A stretch of 22,469 nucleotides of DNA from contig SFID01000020.1 of the NCBI GenBank assembly GCA_004555425.1, forward strand, positions 1 through 22,469, in the 5' to 3' direction. The first letter of the stretch is position 1. Every line of letters starts with the position of its first letter. Shown piece by piece: positions 1 through 6,794 of the stretch. The translations under genes and the position numbers were made by a program. The notes beneath the pieces are model-generated. The model was not told where the DNA came from. It saw nothing but the letters and a program-made list of their open reading frames with translations, and ran no database searches. The stretch is from Bacteroidales bacterium. GTDB taxonomy: Bacteria; Bacteroidota; Bacteroidia; Bacteroidales; Bacteroidaceae.

Positions 1-56
1 CACTAAAAATAGATACTTTTTTGAGCAAATTTTGATGCCTATTTTTGAACACCCTA

Positions 57-298
57 CCCGCAGGGGCAACCTGCGCATAGCCCAGGGCAGAGCGAAGCGA
101 CGCCCTGGGTGATGAATACAGTGGGCAGCGCTTTCGCCCTGCAAGGGCAAAAGCATATATAATAGATGCAATGTATGGACGAATAGTAAACGCTGGTTCT
201 TACGCTTTTGCCCTTGCAGGGCGAAAGCTGGGGCGGACGACAATACCCAGGGCGCCGCTTCGCTCTGCCCAGGGCTATGCGCAGGTTGCCCCTGCGGG
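57..298. repeat. Nested long inverted repeat (240-bp imperfect palindrome)
   Basis: The outer arms, 57-110 and 245-298, are 54 nt each and are reverse complements with two mismatches. Inside them a second pair, 130-154 and 204-228, is a perfect 25-nt inverted repeat. The arms contain small hairpins of their own (for example CCCC-TGC-GGGG and GCCCT-TGC-AGGGC) and the motif AGAGCGAAGCG. The central 49 nt are AT-rich and unrelated to the arms. No coding frame of interest lies inside. The flanks, 1-56 and 299-342, show nothing recognisable. The structure resembles dispersed palindromic intergenic repeats of Bacteroidetes; whether a REP-type transposase elsewhere mobilises it cannot be seen here. 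The palindrome is direct observation and its origin is inference. Confidence 0.9.
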
Positions 299-342
299 GC
301 GCACTGAATAGAATCCCTAGCCAGCAAAAAACGACCTGAGTA

Positions 343-374
343 GTTACAGTGTATTCTAAAAAACTGTATATTTG
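343..374 (+). promoter_or_regulatory. Bacteroidetes-type promoter of the DUF4492-cydAB block
   Basis: TATATTTG at 367-374 matches the Bacteroidetes sigma-ABfr -7 consensus TAnnTTTG. The -33 element is weak (GTTA at about 343-346). With the usual few bases between this box and +1, transcription would start within a base or two of the ATG at 379, so the first gene would have almost no leader. Confidence 0.55.
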
Positions 375-378
375 CAGA

Positions 379-597
379 ATGAAGAGTATCCTACGATTTC
401 TTGGGCGCGTTGCGCGTTTCTATGTCGAAGGCTTCCAGTCCATGACTTGGGGGCGGACGCTGTGGATACTGATACTCGTCAAACTCTTCGTTATCTTCGT
501 CATTCTCCGCATCTTCTTCTTCCAACCTGCCCTCAGCGGGATGGACGAGGCAGAGAAACAAGAGGCTGTGGGACGGGCTTTGAGCCAGAATCCTTAG
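379..597 (+). CDS. DUF4492 family small membrane protein upstream of cydA
   Basis: A 72-residue protein with one strongly hydrophobic segment (about residues 25-50), preceded by a basic, aromatic stretch containing FYVEGFQSMTWGRTLWILIL. This pattern is typical of DUF4492, a short Bacteroidetes family commonly found immediately before cydA. Its function is unknown; location suggests a small accessory subunit or assembly factor of cytochrome bd, comparable in idea, not in sequence, to CydX. I chose ATG 379 over the upstream in-frame ATG at 349 because 349 lies upstream of the -7 promoter box and the family starts with a short MK- leader. cydA follows after 127 nt on the same strand. The family assignment is from remembered family features; the role is inference. 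Confidence 0.85.
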   Translation: MKSILRFLGRVARFYVEGFQSMTWGRTLWILILVKLFVIFVILRIFFFQPALSGMDEAEKQEAVGRALSQNP

Positions 598-724
598 ACC
601 CGCACCTTGTGATCCTTCTCCTTTTCGTGTGCGAATCGGAAGAGAAAAAATCACAGGCAAGAACGAAGGAAAATCTCCTGTCTGATAGAAAACACCCAGA
701 TTACTCATCTTATATCTATACACT

Positions 725-2227
725 ATGAATCTATTCCCCCTTGAAGCCGTGGGCGCCGGCCTGATAGATTGGTCGCGCGCGCAGTTTGCCTTGACGGCGT
801 GCTACCATTGGTTGTTCGTTCCCCTGACCTTGGGCCTCGCACTCATTATGGCCCTGATGGAGACACAGTATGTCCGCACGAAGGACGAGTTTTGGAAAGA
901 GACAGCCCAGTTCTGGCAGAAACTCTTCGGCATCAACTTTGCCGTGGGTGTGGCCACGGGACTGATTCTTGAGTTTGAGTTCGGCACGAACTGGAGCAAC
1001 TACTCCTGGTTCGTGGGCGATATATTCGGTGCGCCGCTTGCCATCGAAGGCATTCTGGCCTTCTTTATGGAGAGCACCTTCATTGCCGTCATGTTCTTCG
1101 GTTGGAACAAGGTGAGTCGCGGTTTCCACTTGGCCAGCACCTGGCTGACGGGACTGGGCGCCACCATTTCCGCCTGGTGGATTCTGGTGGCCAACAGTTG
1201 GATGCAGCACCCCGTGGGCATGTCTTTCAATCCCGAAACCGTGCGCAACGAAATGGTAGACTTCATGGCCGTGGCCTTCTCGCCCGCCGCCGTGACGAAG
1301 TTCACCCACACCGTGTCGAGCGGCTGGATGACAGGTGCCGTCTTTGTGGTTGGCGTGAGTTGCTGGTTCCTCTTGAAGAAGAAGAACGTGCGCATGGCCA
1401 CGGCGAGCATCAAACTGGCCACGCTGGTCGGCGTCATCGCTTCGCTCATCGTCATGTACACGGGCGACCGCAGCGGCGTGGAGATGGCCAAGAATCAGCC
1501 GATGAAGTTGGCCGCAGCCGAAGGTCTGGAGAAGGGCGGCACGCAAGCACCCTTCAGCATTGTGCCCGGCGTTGAGGTGCCCGGCGTGCTCAGTTTCCTG
1601 GCTACGCACGACTTCAACGGCTACGTGCCCGGCATTCAGGACCTCGTCAATGGCTACACCGAGCCCGATGGCACGGAGCATCCTTCGGCCGAGTACAAGA
1701 TGGCGCGCGGCCGCGAGGCTATCGAGGCATTCACGAACTATCGCGAGATTCGCCAGACGCAGCCCGCCGAGGCAGCAGCGCTTCTGAAGGATTTCCGCGA
1801 GAACGAGCAATATATGGGCTACGGTTATCTGCAAAGCGCAGAGCAACTCGTGCCGCCCGTACCCTTGGTATATTGGGCCTTCCGCGTGATGGTGGGAGCG
1901 GGTAGTGCTTTGCTGCTCCTGCTCGTTGTGCTCTGGTGGATGGCGCGCAAGGGGAAACTCGAGCGCTATCCTATCCTGCTCCACGCAGGTCTGTGGAGCA
2001 TCGTGCTGGTTTACCTGGCCGAACAAGGTGGCTGGATAGTAGCCGAAGTGGGTCGCCAGCCTTGGGCCATACAGGACCTCTTGCCCGTGGGCGCAGCCGT
2101 CAGTTCGTTGCCCACAGCCAACGTTTCGACCACCTTCTTCCTCTTCCTGGGCCTCTTCACCCTCTTGCTGGTGGCCGAGGTACGCATTATGTGTCGCGCC
2201 ATTGCCAAGCACCAGGCCAAGGAGTAA
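725..2227 (+). CDS. cydA: Cytochrome bd quinol oxidase subunit I (CydA)
   Basis: A 500-residue polytopic membrane protein, about the usual CydA length. Cytochrome bd oxidises quinol and reduces O2 to water with high affinity, which suits microaerobic or O2-scavenging life in an otherwise anaerobic Bacteroidales. Visible landmarks are His28 in the YHWLFVP segment (counterpart of E. coli His19, a heme ligand), Glu108 and Glu116 in GILAFFMEST (Glu99/Glu107), His195 in FTHTVSSGW (His186), Met389 in FRVMVGAG (Met393), and the GRQPW motif at 443-447. The periplasmic Q-loop begins after GDRSGVEM and contains NQPMKLAAAEG. No heme or proton-channel residue I can check is missing. cydB follows 108 nt downstream, so the two are very likely co-transcribed behind the DUF4492 gene. 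Confidence 0.97.
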   Translation: MNLFPLEAVGAGLIDWSRAQFALTACYHWLFVPLTLGLALIMALMETQYVRTKDEFWKETAQFWQKLFGINFAVGVATGLILEFEFGTNWSNYSWFVGDIFGAPLAIEGILAFFMESTFIAVMFFGWNKVSRGFHLASTWLTGLGATISAWWILVANSWMQHPVGMSFNPETVRNEMVDFMAVAFSPAAVTKFTHTVSSGWMTGAVFVVGVSCWFLLKKKNVRMATASIKLATLVGVIASLIVMYTGDRSGVEMAKNQPMKLAAAEGLEKGGTQAPFSIVPGVEVPGVLSFLATHDFNGYVPGIQDLVNGYTEPDGTEHPSAEYKMARGREAIEAFTNYREIRQTQPAEAAALLKDFRENEQYMGYGYLQSAEQLVPPVPLVYWAFRVMVGAGSALLLLLVVLWWMARKGKLERYPILLHAGLWSIVLVYLAEQGGWIVAEVGRQPWAIQDLLPVGAAVSSLPTANVSTTFFLFLGLFTLLLVAEVRIMCRAIAKHQAKE

Positions 2228-2335
2228 TCCCGCCCTCCCGATTCACTGAATATACCATATATAATAGGCGTGCGGCCGCTGCCCTTGCGCTCTCAGGCCG
2301 CCGCTACCCTTTTCACCATCCACAATCTACATACC

Positions 2336-3493
2336 ATGATAACCTACGAAATATTGCAAGCCTACTGGTGGTTCCTGGTGAGCCTGCTGGGAGGCATCCT
2401 CGTCTTCCTGCTCTTCGTCCAGGGAGCCAATACCCTCATCTTCCGCCTCGGACAAACCGAGGAGGAGCGTCAACTCATTGTCAATTCCACGGGCCGCAAG
2501 TGGGAGTTCACCTTTACGACCCTCGTCACCTTCGGCGGCGCCTTCTTCGCCTCCTTCCCCCTGTTCTATAGCACCAGTTTCGGCGGTGCCTATTGGGTTT
2601 GGATGCTGATACTGCTCAGTTTTGTGCTCCAAGCCGTGGCCTACGAGTTTCAGAGCAAGACGGGCAACGTGCTGGGCAAGACTATGTATCGCCGCTTCCT
2701 CGTATTCAATGGCCTGTTTGGCCCCTTCCTCTTGGGATGCGCCGTTGGCACGTTCTTCAACGGAGCCGCGTTTACGGTCAATCAGGATGCAATGACCCTG
2801 ATGGGCGATTCGGCAGTCATCAGCGAATGGGCCAACGCTTGGCACGGCCTTGACGCCCTCTTCAATCCGTGGAACATTGTGCTCGGCGTGGCCATCCTCT
2901 TCCTGAGCCGCGTGCTCGGTTCGCTTTATCTGACCAACAACCTCAAGGCCGAGGCCGACAACCCGCTCTATGCGCGCCTGCGCCATCAGGTGCTGGTGGA
3001 CACCGTGCCCTTCCTCGTTTGCTTCCTCGCCTTCGTGGGCCACGTGCTGACGATGGAGGGCTTCGACGTGGCGGCCGACGGCACCGTGCAACTCGTTGCC
3101 TATAAATACTTGACCAACTTCCTCGAACTGCCCGCCGTGCTCGTTCTCTTCCTCGTGGGCGTAGTTCTCGTACTTTGGGGAATCGGCACCACCATCTTCA
3201 AGGAGGGTTGCCGCAAAGGCATCTGGAGCGCAGGCATCGGCACAGCCCTGACCGTGCTGGCCGTCCTTCTCGTCTGCGGTCTGAACCACACCGCCTACTA
3301 TCCCTCAACGGCCGACCTGCAAAGTTCGCTGACCCTCGCCAATAGTTGCTCCAGCGAATTTACGCTCACTGTTATGTCGTGGGTGAGCCTGTTCATCCCC
3401 TTCGTGCTGGCCTACATCGTCTATGCTTGGTGGTCCATCGACCGCAAAGGCCTGAGCCAGGACGAACTGAGCCAGGACGAACACAAATATTAG
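2336..3493 (+). CDS. cydB: Cytochrome bd quinol oxidase subunit II (CydB)
   Basis: A 385-residue polytopic protein starting MITYEILQAYWWFLV, a typical CydB N-terminus with Trp-rich first helix, and about the E. coli length (379). It pairs with CydA in the bd oxidase. I chose ATG 2336; the frame is open further upstream (GTG at 2270), but that extension is hydrophilic, Ala-rich and unlike the family. The C-terminus ends in a hydrophilic cytoplasmic tail carrying a perfect 15-bp duplication (see the repeat at 3452). The 108-nt gap to cydA contains GC-rich complementary blocks (GCGGCC and GGCCGC around 2272-2303) that could form a weak intercistronic hairpin. ftsZ begins 57 nt after the stop with no convincing terminator between. 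Confidence 0.96.
   Translation: MITYEILQAYWWFLVSLLGGILVFLLFVQGANTLIFRLGQTEEERQLIVNSTGRKWEFTFTTLVTFGGAFFASFPLFYSTSFGGAYWVWMLILLSFVLQAVAYEFQSKTGNVLGKTMYRRFLVFNGLFGPFLLGCAVGTFFNGAAFTVNQDAMTLMGDSAVISEWANAWHGLDALFNPWNIVLGVAILFLSRVLGSLYLTNNLKAEADNPLYARLRHQVLVDTVPFLVCFLAFVGHVLTMEGFDVAADGTVQLVAYKYLTNFLELPAVLVLFLVGVVLVLWGIGTTIFKEGCRKGIWSAGIGTALTVLAVLLVCGLNHTAYYPSTADLQSSLTLANSCSSEFTLTVMSWVSLFIPFVLAYIVYAWWSIDRKGLSQDELSQDEHKY
3452..3481 (+). repeat. Perfect 15-bp tandem duplication in the cydB tail
   Basis: The unit CTGAGCCAGGACGAA occurs twice in direct tandem (3452-3466 and 3467-3481), duplicating the peptide LSQDE just before the CydB stop. It keeps the reading frame and lies in the cytoplasmic tail, so it probably has little effect on the enzyme. 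It could be a copy-number-variable site between strains. Confidence 0.9.
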
Positions 3494-3550
3494 GCAGCAA
3501 GGCTACCCTCGGCCTTAACCCCGCTTCCACAAACACAATAACCGAAACCT

Positions 3551-4840
3551 ATGCCCGAACAAGACAATCTGCTCGTCACGCTGGCGACACCGCAAACGCC
3601 CTCCATCATCAAAATCATCGGAGTGGGTGGCGGCGGATGCAATGCCGTAGGCCACATGTACAAGACAGGAATGCAAGATGTGCGCTTCCTCGTGTGCAAC
3701 AGCGACCGAAAGTCGTTGGAGGACTCGCCCGTGCCCGACCGTTTGCAGATAGGGCCTGGCCTGGGATGCGGAGGCGACCCCAAGAAAGGCCGTGAACTGG
3801 CCGAGGAAAGCATTGAAAGAATCCGCGAAGCCCTTGACAAGGACACCAAGATGGTATTCATCACCACGGGTATGGGCGGCGGCACAGGCACAGGTGCTTC
3901 GCCCGTCATCGCACGCGAGGCAAAGAAGAAAGGCATCCTCACCGTGGGTATCGTCACCACGCCCTTCCTCTTTGAATGCAAGCCCCGTATCGACAAGGCC
4001 CTGGACGGCGTGGAAGCCATTGCCAAAGAGGTGGACGCGCTCCTTGTCATCAACAACCAGCGCCTCTGCGACATCTACTCCAACCTCTCCGTCATTGATG
4101 CCTTTGCCAAAGCCGACGACACACTGACGATTGCCGCAGGCAGCATTGTCGAAATCATCTCCATGCACGGCCGTGTGGGACTGGACTTCCAGGATGTCTG
4201 CACCGTGCTCCGCGATGGTGGCGTCTCCATCATGTCAACGGGCTACGGCGAAGGCGAACAGCGCGTCACGAAAGCCATCTCCAACGCCCTCCATTCTCCT
4301 CTGCTCAACCGCAACGATGTCTATGATGCCAGCAAAATTATTCTCTGCCTCACCTTCTCCGACGAGGAGCAGCATACGCTCATTATGGAGGAAATGAACG
4401 AGATAAACGAGTTCATGGAAGGCTTCCAAGAGGACATCGAAACCAAATGGGGTATGGCGACCGACCGCAGCCTGGGCAAAAAGGTCAAGGTGACGATTCT
4501 CGCCTCGGGCTATGGCCTCTTCGGCAAATCGCAACGCCGCAACAGCGAACGCAGAGAGGAGGATTTCTCGGAGAAAGGTATTCAGCGTGCCCACATGCGC
4601 GACAATATCTATGGCAAACGACGCTTCACCAAGATACGCCCCCCGCGCCCGCGCGTACATATATATAATATAGACGACCTGGAGAACGAGCGCATCATCG
4701 CCCTGGTGGACAATACGCCCACGCGGACTCGCAGTCGTGCCATACAGACCGAGATTCAGGCTCTGTCGGACCACACCGAGTCAGCCCCGTCTCCACAGAC
4801 CGCCGAGCCGGATAGTAACATCATTTCTTTTGATCTCTAG
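3551..4840 (+). CDS. ftsZ: Cell division GTPase FtsZ (divergent)
   Basis: A 429-residue tubulin-like GTPase that would polymerise at midcell and organise septal wall synthesis. The GTP-binding loop VGGGGCNAV is at about residues 25-33, NSD follows at the second strand, and the tubulin signature GGGTGTG is intact at 109-115. In the T7 synergy loop the two catalytic acidic residues are kept (Asp212, Asp215, counterparts of E. coli Asp209/Asp212), but the Asn normally two residues before the first Asp is Gly210. The basic variable linker (about 330-380) leads to IIALVDNTPTRTR, which resembles the Bacteroidetes C-terminal partner-binding peptide except that a usual Tyr is Arg. yqeY follows 27 nt later, a normal Bacteroidales neighbour, but ftsA and ftsQ are absent and cydB is upstream. 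It could be the sole ftsZ or a relocated paralogue. Confidence 0.93.
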   Translation: MPEQDNLLVTLATPQTPSIIKIIGVGGGGCNAVGHMYKTGMQDVRFLVCNSDRKSLEDSPVPDRLQIGPGLGCGGDPKKGRELAEESIERIREALDKDTKMVFITTGMGGGTGTGASPVIAREAKKKGILTVGIVTTPFLFECKPRIDKALDGVEAIAKEVDALLVINNQRLCDIYSNLSVIDAFAKADDTLTIAAGSIVEIISMHGRVGLDFQDVCTVLRDGGVSIMSTGYGEGEQRVTKAISNALHSPLLNRNDVYDASKIILCLTFSDEEQHTLIMEEMNEINEFMEGFQEDIETKWGMATDRSLGKKVKVTILASGYGLFGKSQRRNSERREEDFSEKGIQRAHMRDNIYGKRRFTKIRPPRPRVHIYNIDDLENERIIALVDNTPTRTRSRAIQTEIQALSDHTESAPSPQTAEPDSNIISFDL

Positions 4841-4867
4841 AATAATCATCATTCAACACAAGCAACT

Positions 4868-5320
4868 ATGACACTCTTCGAACAAGTCAGCAAAGACATT
4901 GTCGCCGCTATGAAGGCGAAGGACAAGGTGCGCCTGGACGCGCTCCGCAACATCAAGAAATATTTCCTCGAGGCCAAGACCGCCCCGGGTGCCAACGACG
5001 AACTGAGCGATGCCGATGCCACCAAGATTCTGGCCAAACTCGCTAAGCAGGGTCGCGACACCGCCGCACTCTACGTGGAGCAGAATCGCCCCGACCTGGC
5101 CGAGGCCGAAGCCGCACAGGCTGCCGTCATTGAGGAATACCTGCCCCAGCCGCTCACGCCCGAGGAACTGGAAACGGCTCTCCGCGAAATCATCGCACAG
5201 GTGGGCGCCACTTCTCCCAAGGACATGGGTAAGGTGATGGGCGTGGCCTCCAAGCAGTTGGCTGGCAAGGCTGACGGCAAAGCCATTTCCACGAAAGTCA
5301 AGGAACTCCTCGCCCAATGA
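4868..5320 (+). CDS. yqeY: GatB/YqeY domain protein
   Basis: A 150-residue soluble, helix-rich protein beginning MTLFEQVSKDIVAAMKAKDK. It has the YqeY hallmarks IEEYLPQPLT (about residues 93-102) and a C-terminal segment with DMGKVMG and KADGKAISTKVKELL. The fold is shared with the tail domain of GatB, the tRNA-dependent amidotransferase subunit, so tRNA interaction is assumed for the family, but the actual function of stand-alone YqeY is not established. It sits 27 nt after ftsZ and overlaps the next gene by an ATGA, so the three genes are probably translationally coupled. Confidence 0.93.
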   Translation: MTLFEQVSKDIVAAMKAKDKVRLDALRNIKKYFLEAKTAPGANDELSDADATKILAKLAKQGRDTAALYVEQNRPDLAEAEAAQAAVIEEYLPQPLTPEELETALREIIAQVGATSPKDMGKVMGVASKQLAGKADGKAISTKVKELLAQ

Positions 5321-6156
5321 CCGTACTAGCCTTTACGCTCATCCTATTGGTGAGTGCGTATCTGGCAGGTCTGCTGGGTTCGCTGACGGGATTGGGCGGC
5401 GGCGTTGTCGTCATTCCCGTACTGACCTTGGGATTTGGTGTAGATTTCCATTATGCCATAGGTGCTGCCCTGGTCGCTTCGATAGCCACATCGAGCGGCT
5501 CGGGCAGTGCGTATGTCAAGGAGGGAATCACCAATATCCGCCTAGGTATGTTCCTCGAAATAGCCACCACCATTGGTGCCGTGGTCGGTGCGATTATCGC
5601 CGTTTGGCTCAACAATAGCACGATTGCCATCATCTACGGTTGTGTGCTTATTCTGACAGCCGCCATGCAGCAGCGCCGCAAGAGCGACCACGATGGCGTG
5701 GTGGGTTCCGATCTTGCCCGCCGCTTGAAACTCTTCGGCACGTGGCCGCAGCGCGATGGGTCGATGAAGGCTTACCAACTGCGCGGTGTGGGTGGCGGTT
5801 TCTCCGTCATGCTGCTGGCTGGTGTGCTCAGCGGCATCCTTGGTATCGGTAGCGGTGTGCTCAAGGTGATTGCGATGGACGGCATCATGAAAGTGCCCTT
5901 CAAGGTGAGCACGACCACGTCCAACTTCATGATGGGCGTGACGGCCTGCGCCTCTGCGGTGGTCTATATCCAGCGTGGCAATATCGTTCCCGGCATCGCC
6001 TGTCCCGTACTTATCGGTGTGCTCTTCGGAGCCCTGACGGGGGCTCGCCTGCTCAAGAAATTGGATGTACGCCTCCTGCGCCAGATATTCTGCATCGCCA
6101 TCCTGCTGGTGGCTTTCAATATGATTTGGCAAGGGTGGACGGGGCAGCTGGGCTAG
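5317..6156 (+). CDS. TSUP family (TauE/SafE, DUF81) anion permease
   Basis: A 279-residue hydrophobic protein with about eight membrane segments arranged as two related halves. Each half starts with a Gly-rich loop typical of the family: GLLGSLTGLGGGVVVIPVL near residues 19-37 and GVLSGILGIGSGVLKV near 169-184. TSUP proteins export or import sulfur-containing or organic anions (sulfite, sulfoacetate, taurine-related compounds); the substrate here cannot be read from the sequence. The ATG overlaps the yqeY stop (ATGA). Its usual partner DUF1634 lies downstream but is separated by 264 nt of repeat DNA. The stop codon lies at the centre of a perfect 20-bp palindrome. Confidence 0.92.
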   Translation: MTVLAFTLILLVSAYLAGLLGSLTGLGGGVVVIPVLTLGFGVDFHYAIGAALVASIATSSGSGSAYVKEGITNIRLGMFLEIATTIGAVVGAIIAVWLNNSTIAIIYGCVLILTAAMQQRRKSDHDGVVGSDLARRLKLFGTWPQRDGSMKAYQLRGVGGGFSVMLLAGVLSGILGIGSGVLKVIAMDGIMKVPFKVSTTTSNFMMGVTACASAVVYIQRGNIVPGIACPVLIGVLFGALTGARLLKKLDVRLLRQIFCIAILLVAFNMIWQGWTGQLG

Positions 6157-6164
6157 CCCAGCTG
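6145..6164. repeat. Perfect 20-bp palindrome spanning the transporter stop codon
   Basis: CAGCTGGGCTAGCCCAGCTG equals its own reverse complement. The TAG stop codon of the TSUP gene (6154-6156) lies at its centre. It forms the left edge of the hairpin array that follows. It lacks a T-tract, so it is not a standard terminator. Confidence 0.9.
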
Positions 6165-6309
6165 GTTGGAACGCTGCGAGTTTTTAGTTTCAACGCAGCC
6201 TGCGGCTGCTGGTTTCAACGGTCGCTTTGCTTCCTAGTTTCAGCGAAGCCTGCGGCATCTAGTTCCAACGCAGCCTTTGACTGCTGGCTCGATAGTCGTT
6301 ACTGGCATC
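6154..6309 (+). repeat. 25-bp-period hairpin array, copy 1 (after TSUP gene)
   Basis: From 6185 the DNA falls into exact 25-bp units (6185-6209, 6210-6234, 6235-6259, 6260-6284), with a degenerate unit before (6163-6184) and after (6285-6309). Each unit is a linker T(A/G)GTTTCAACG followed by a core able to form a 6-bp stem with a 3-nt loop: GCAGCC-TGC-GGCTGC, GGTCGC-TTT-GCTTCC (poor), GAAGCC-TGC-GGCATC, GCAGCC-TTT-GACTGC. The final block reads GCTGGCTCGATAG, the same as the end of copy 2 near 19141. Further decaying fragments (GGCTGCTAG, TTAGTTGCTGGC) run to about 6345. The array begins at the stop codon of the transporter and has no coding potential I can support. Confidence 0.88.
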
Positions 6310-6420
6310 GGCTGCTAGAACGTTTGTTGTCTTAGTTGCTGGCTTTGTTCTCCGTTGCAGGCTTTCCTCTTCTTCTCAAAAAAAAGTATCAATCACACAG
6401 CCCGACGGCACTCTCATCTC

Positions 6421-6783
6421 ATGAAAATACAAATTCTTATCAGTAAAACCCTGCGTATTGGCGTCAGCATAGCCTGCGTCATTGCTGCTGTGGGCGGTAT
6501 TATTTATCTGGTCAGCCATGGCGGCGACCCGATGCCCGACTATACGCATTTCTCCTATGCCGAAGCCCATCCTGCGGAATACACCACGCTTGGCGGTATC
6601 TTTGCAGGTCTCGGCCGAATGGATGCCCGCAGTTGGATTCAACTGGGCGTCATCGCTCTCATCCTGACGCCTATTCTGCGCGTCCTCCTTTCGCTCGTTG
6701 ATTTCCTCAAGGAGCGCGACTGGCTCTATGCGGCCATCACTTCGATAGTGCTGGCTGTGATTATTGGTAATTCGCTGGCTTGA
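6421..6783 (+). CDS. DUF1634 family membrane protein
   Basis: A 120-residue protein with three hydrophobic segments (about 10-32, 75-95 and 101-119), starting MKIQILISKTLRIGVSIACV. DUF1634 proteins are usually encoded next to TSUP transporters and are assumed to act with them, though no activity is established. I chose ATG 6421; the frame is open further upstream (ATG 6355), but that extension lies in repeat-derived DNA and gives no plausible N-terminus. The conserved pairing suggests that the repeat array at 6154-6309 expanded or inserted between two formerly adjacent genes. recO ends 11 nt downstream on the other strand, with no room for a separate terminator. Confidence 0.88.
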   Translation: MKIQILISKTLRIGVSIACVIAAVGGIIYLVSHGGDPMPDYTHFSYAEAHPAEYTTLGGIFAGLGRMDARSWIQLGVIALILTPILRVLLSLVDFLKERDWLYAAITSIVLAVIIGNSLA

Positions 6784-6794
6784 TGGTCCGCGTC

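Noticed and set aside
731..2212. A 493-codon open frame antisense to cydA, and similar long antisense frames under cydB, topA, DUF5686 and sufD
   Set aside because: They are rich in His, Gln, Arg and Glu and lack any family motif. They mirror GC-rich sense codons, and the sense proteins have clear catalytic residues.
6145..6164. The 20-bp palindrome as a Rho-independent terminator
   Set aside because: The stem leaves almost no loop and no T-tract follows; the stop codon sits at its centre.
6185..6309. The 25-bp-period array as a CRISPR array
   Set aside because: The period is far too short, the cores are self-complementary and repeated between units and between the two copies, and there are no cas genes in the window.
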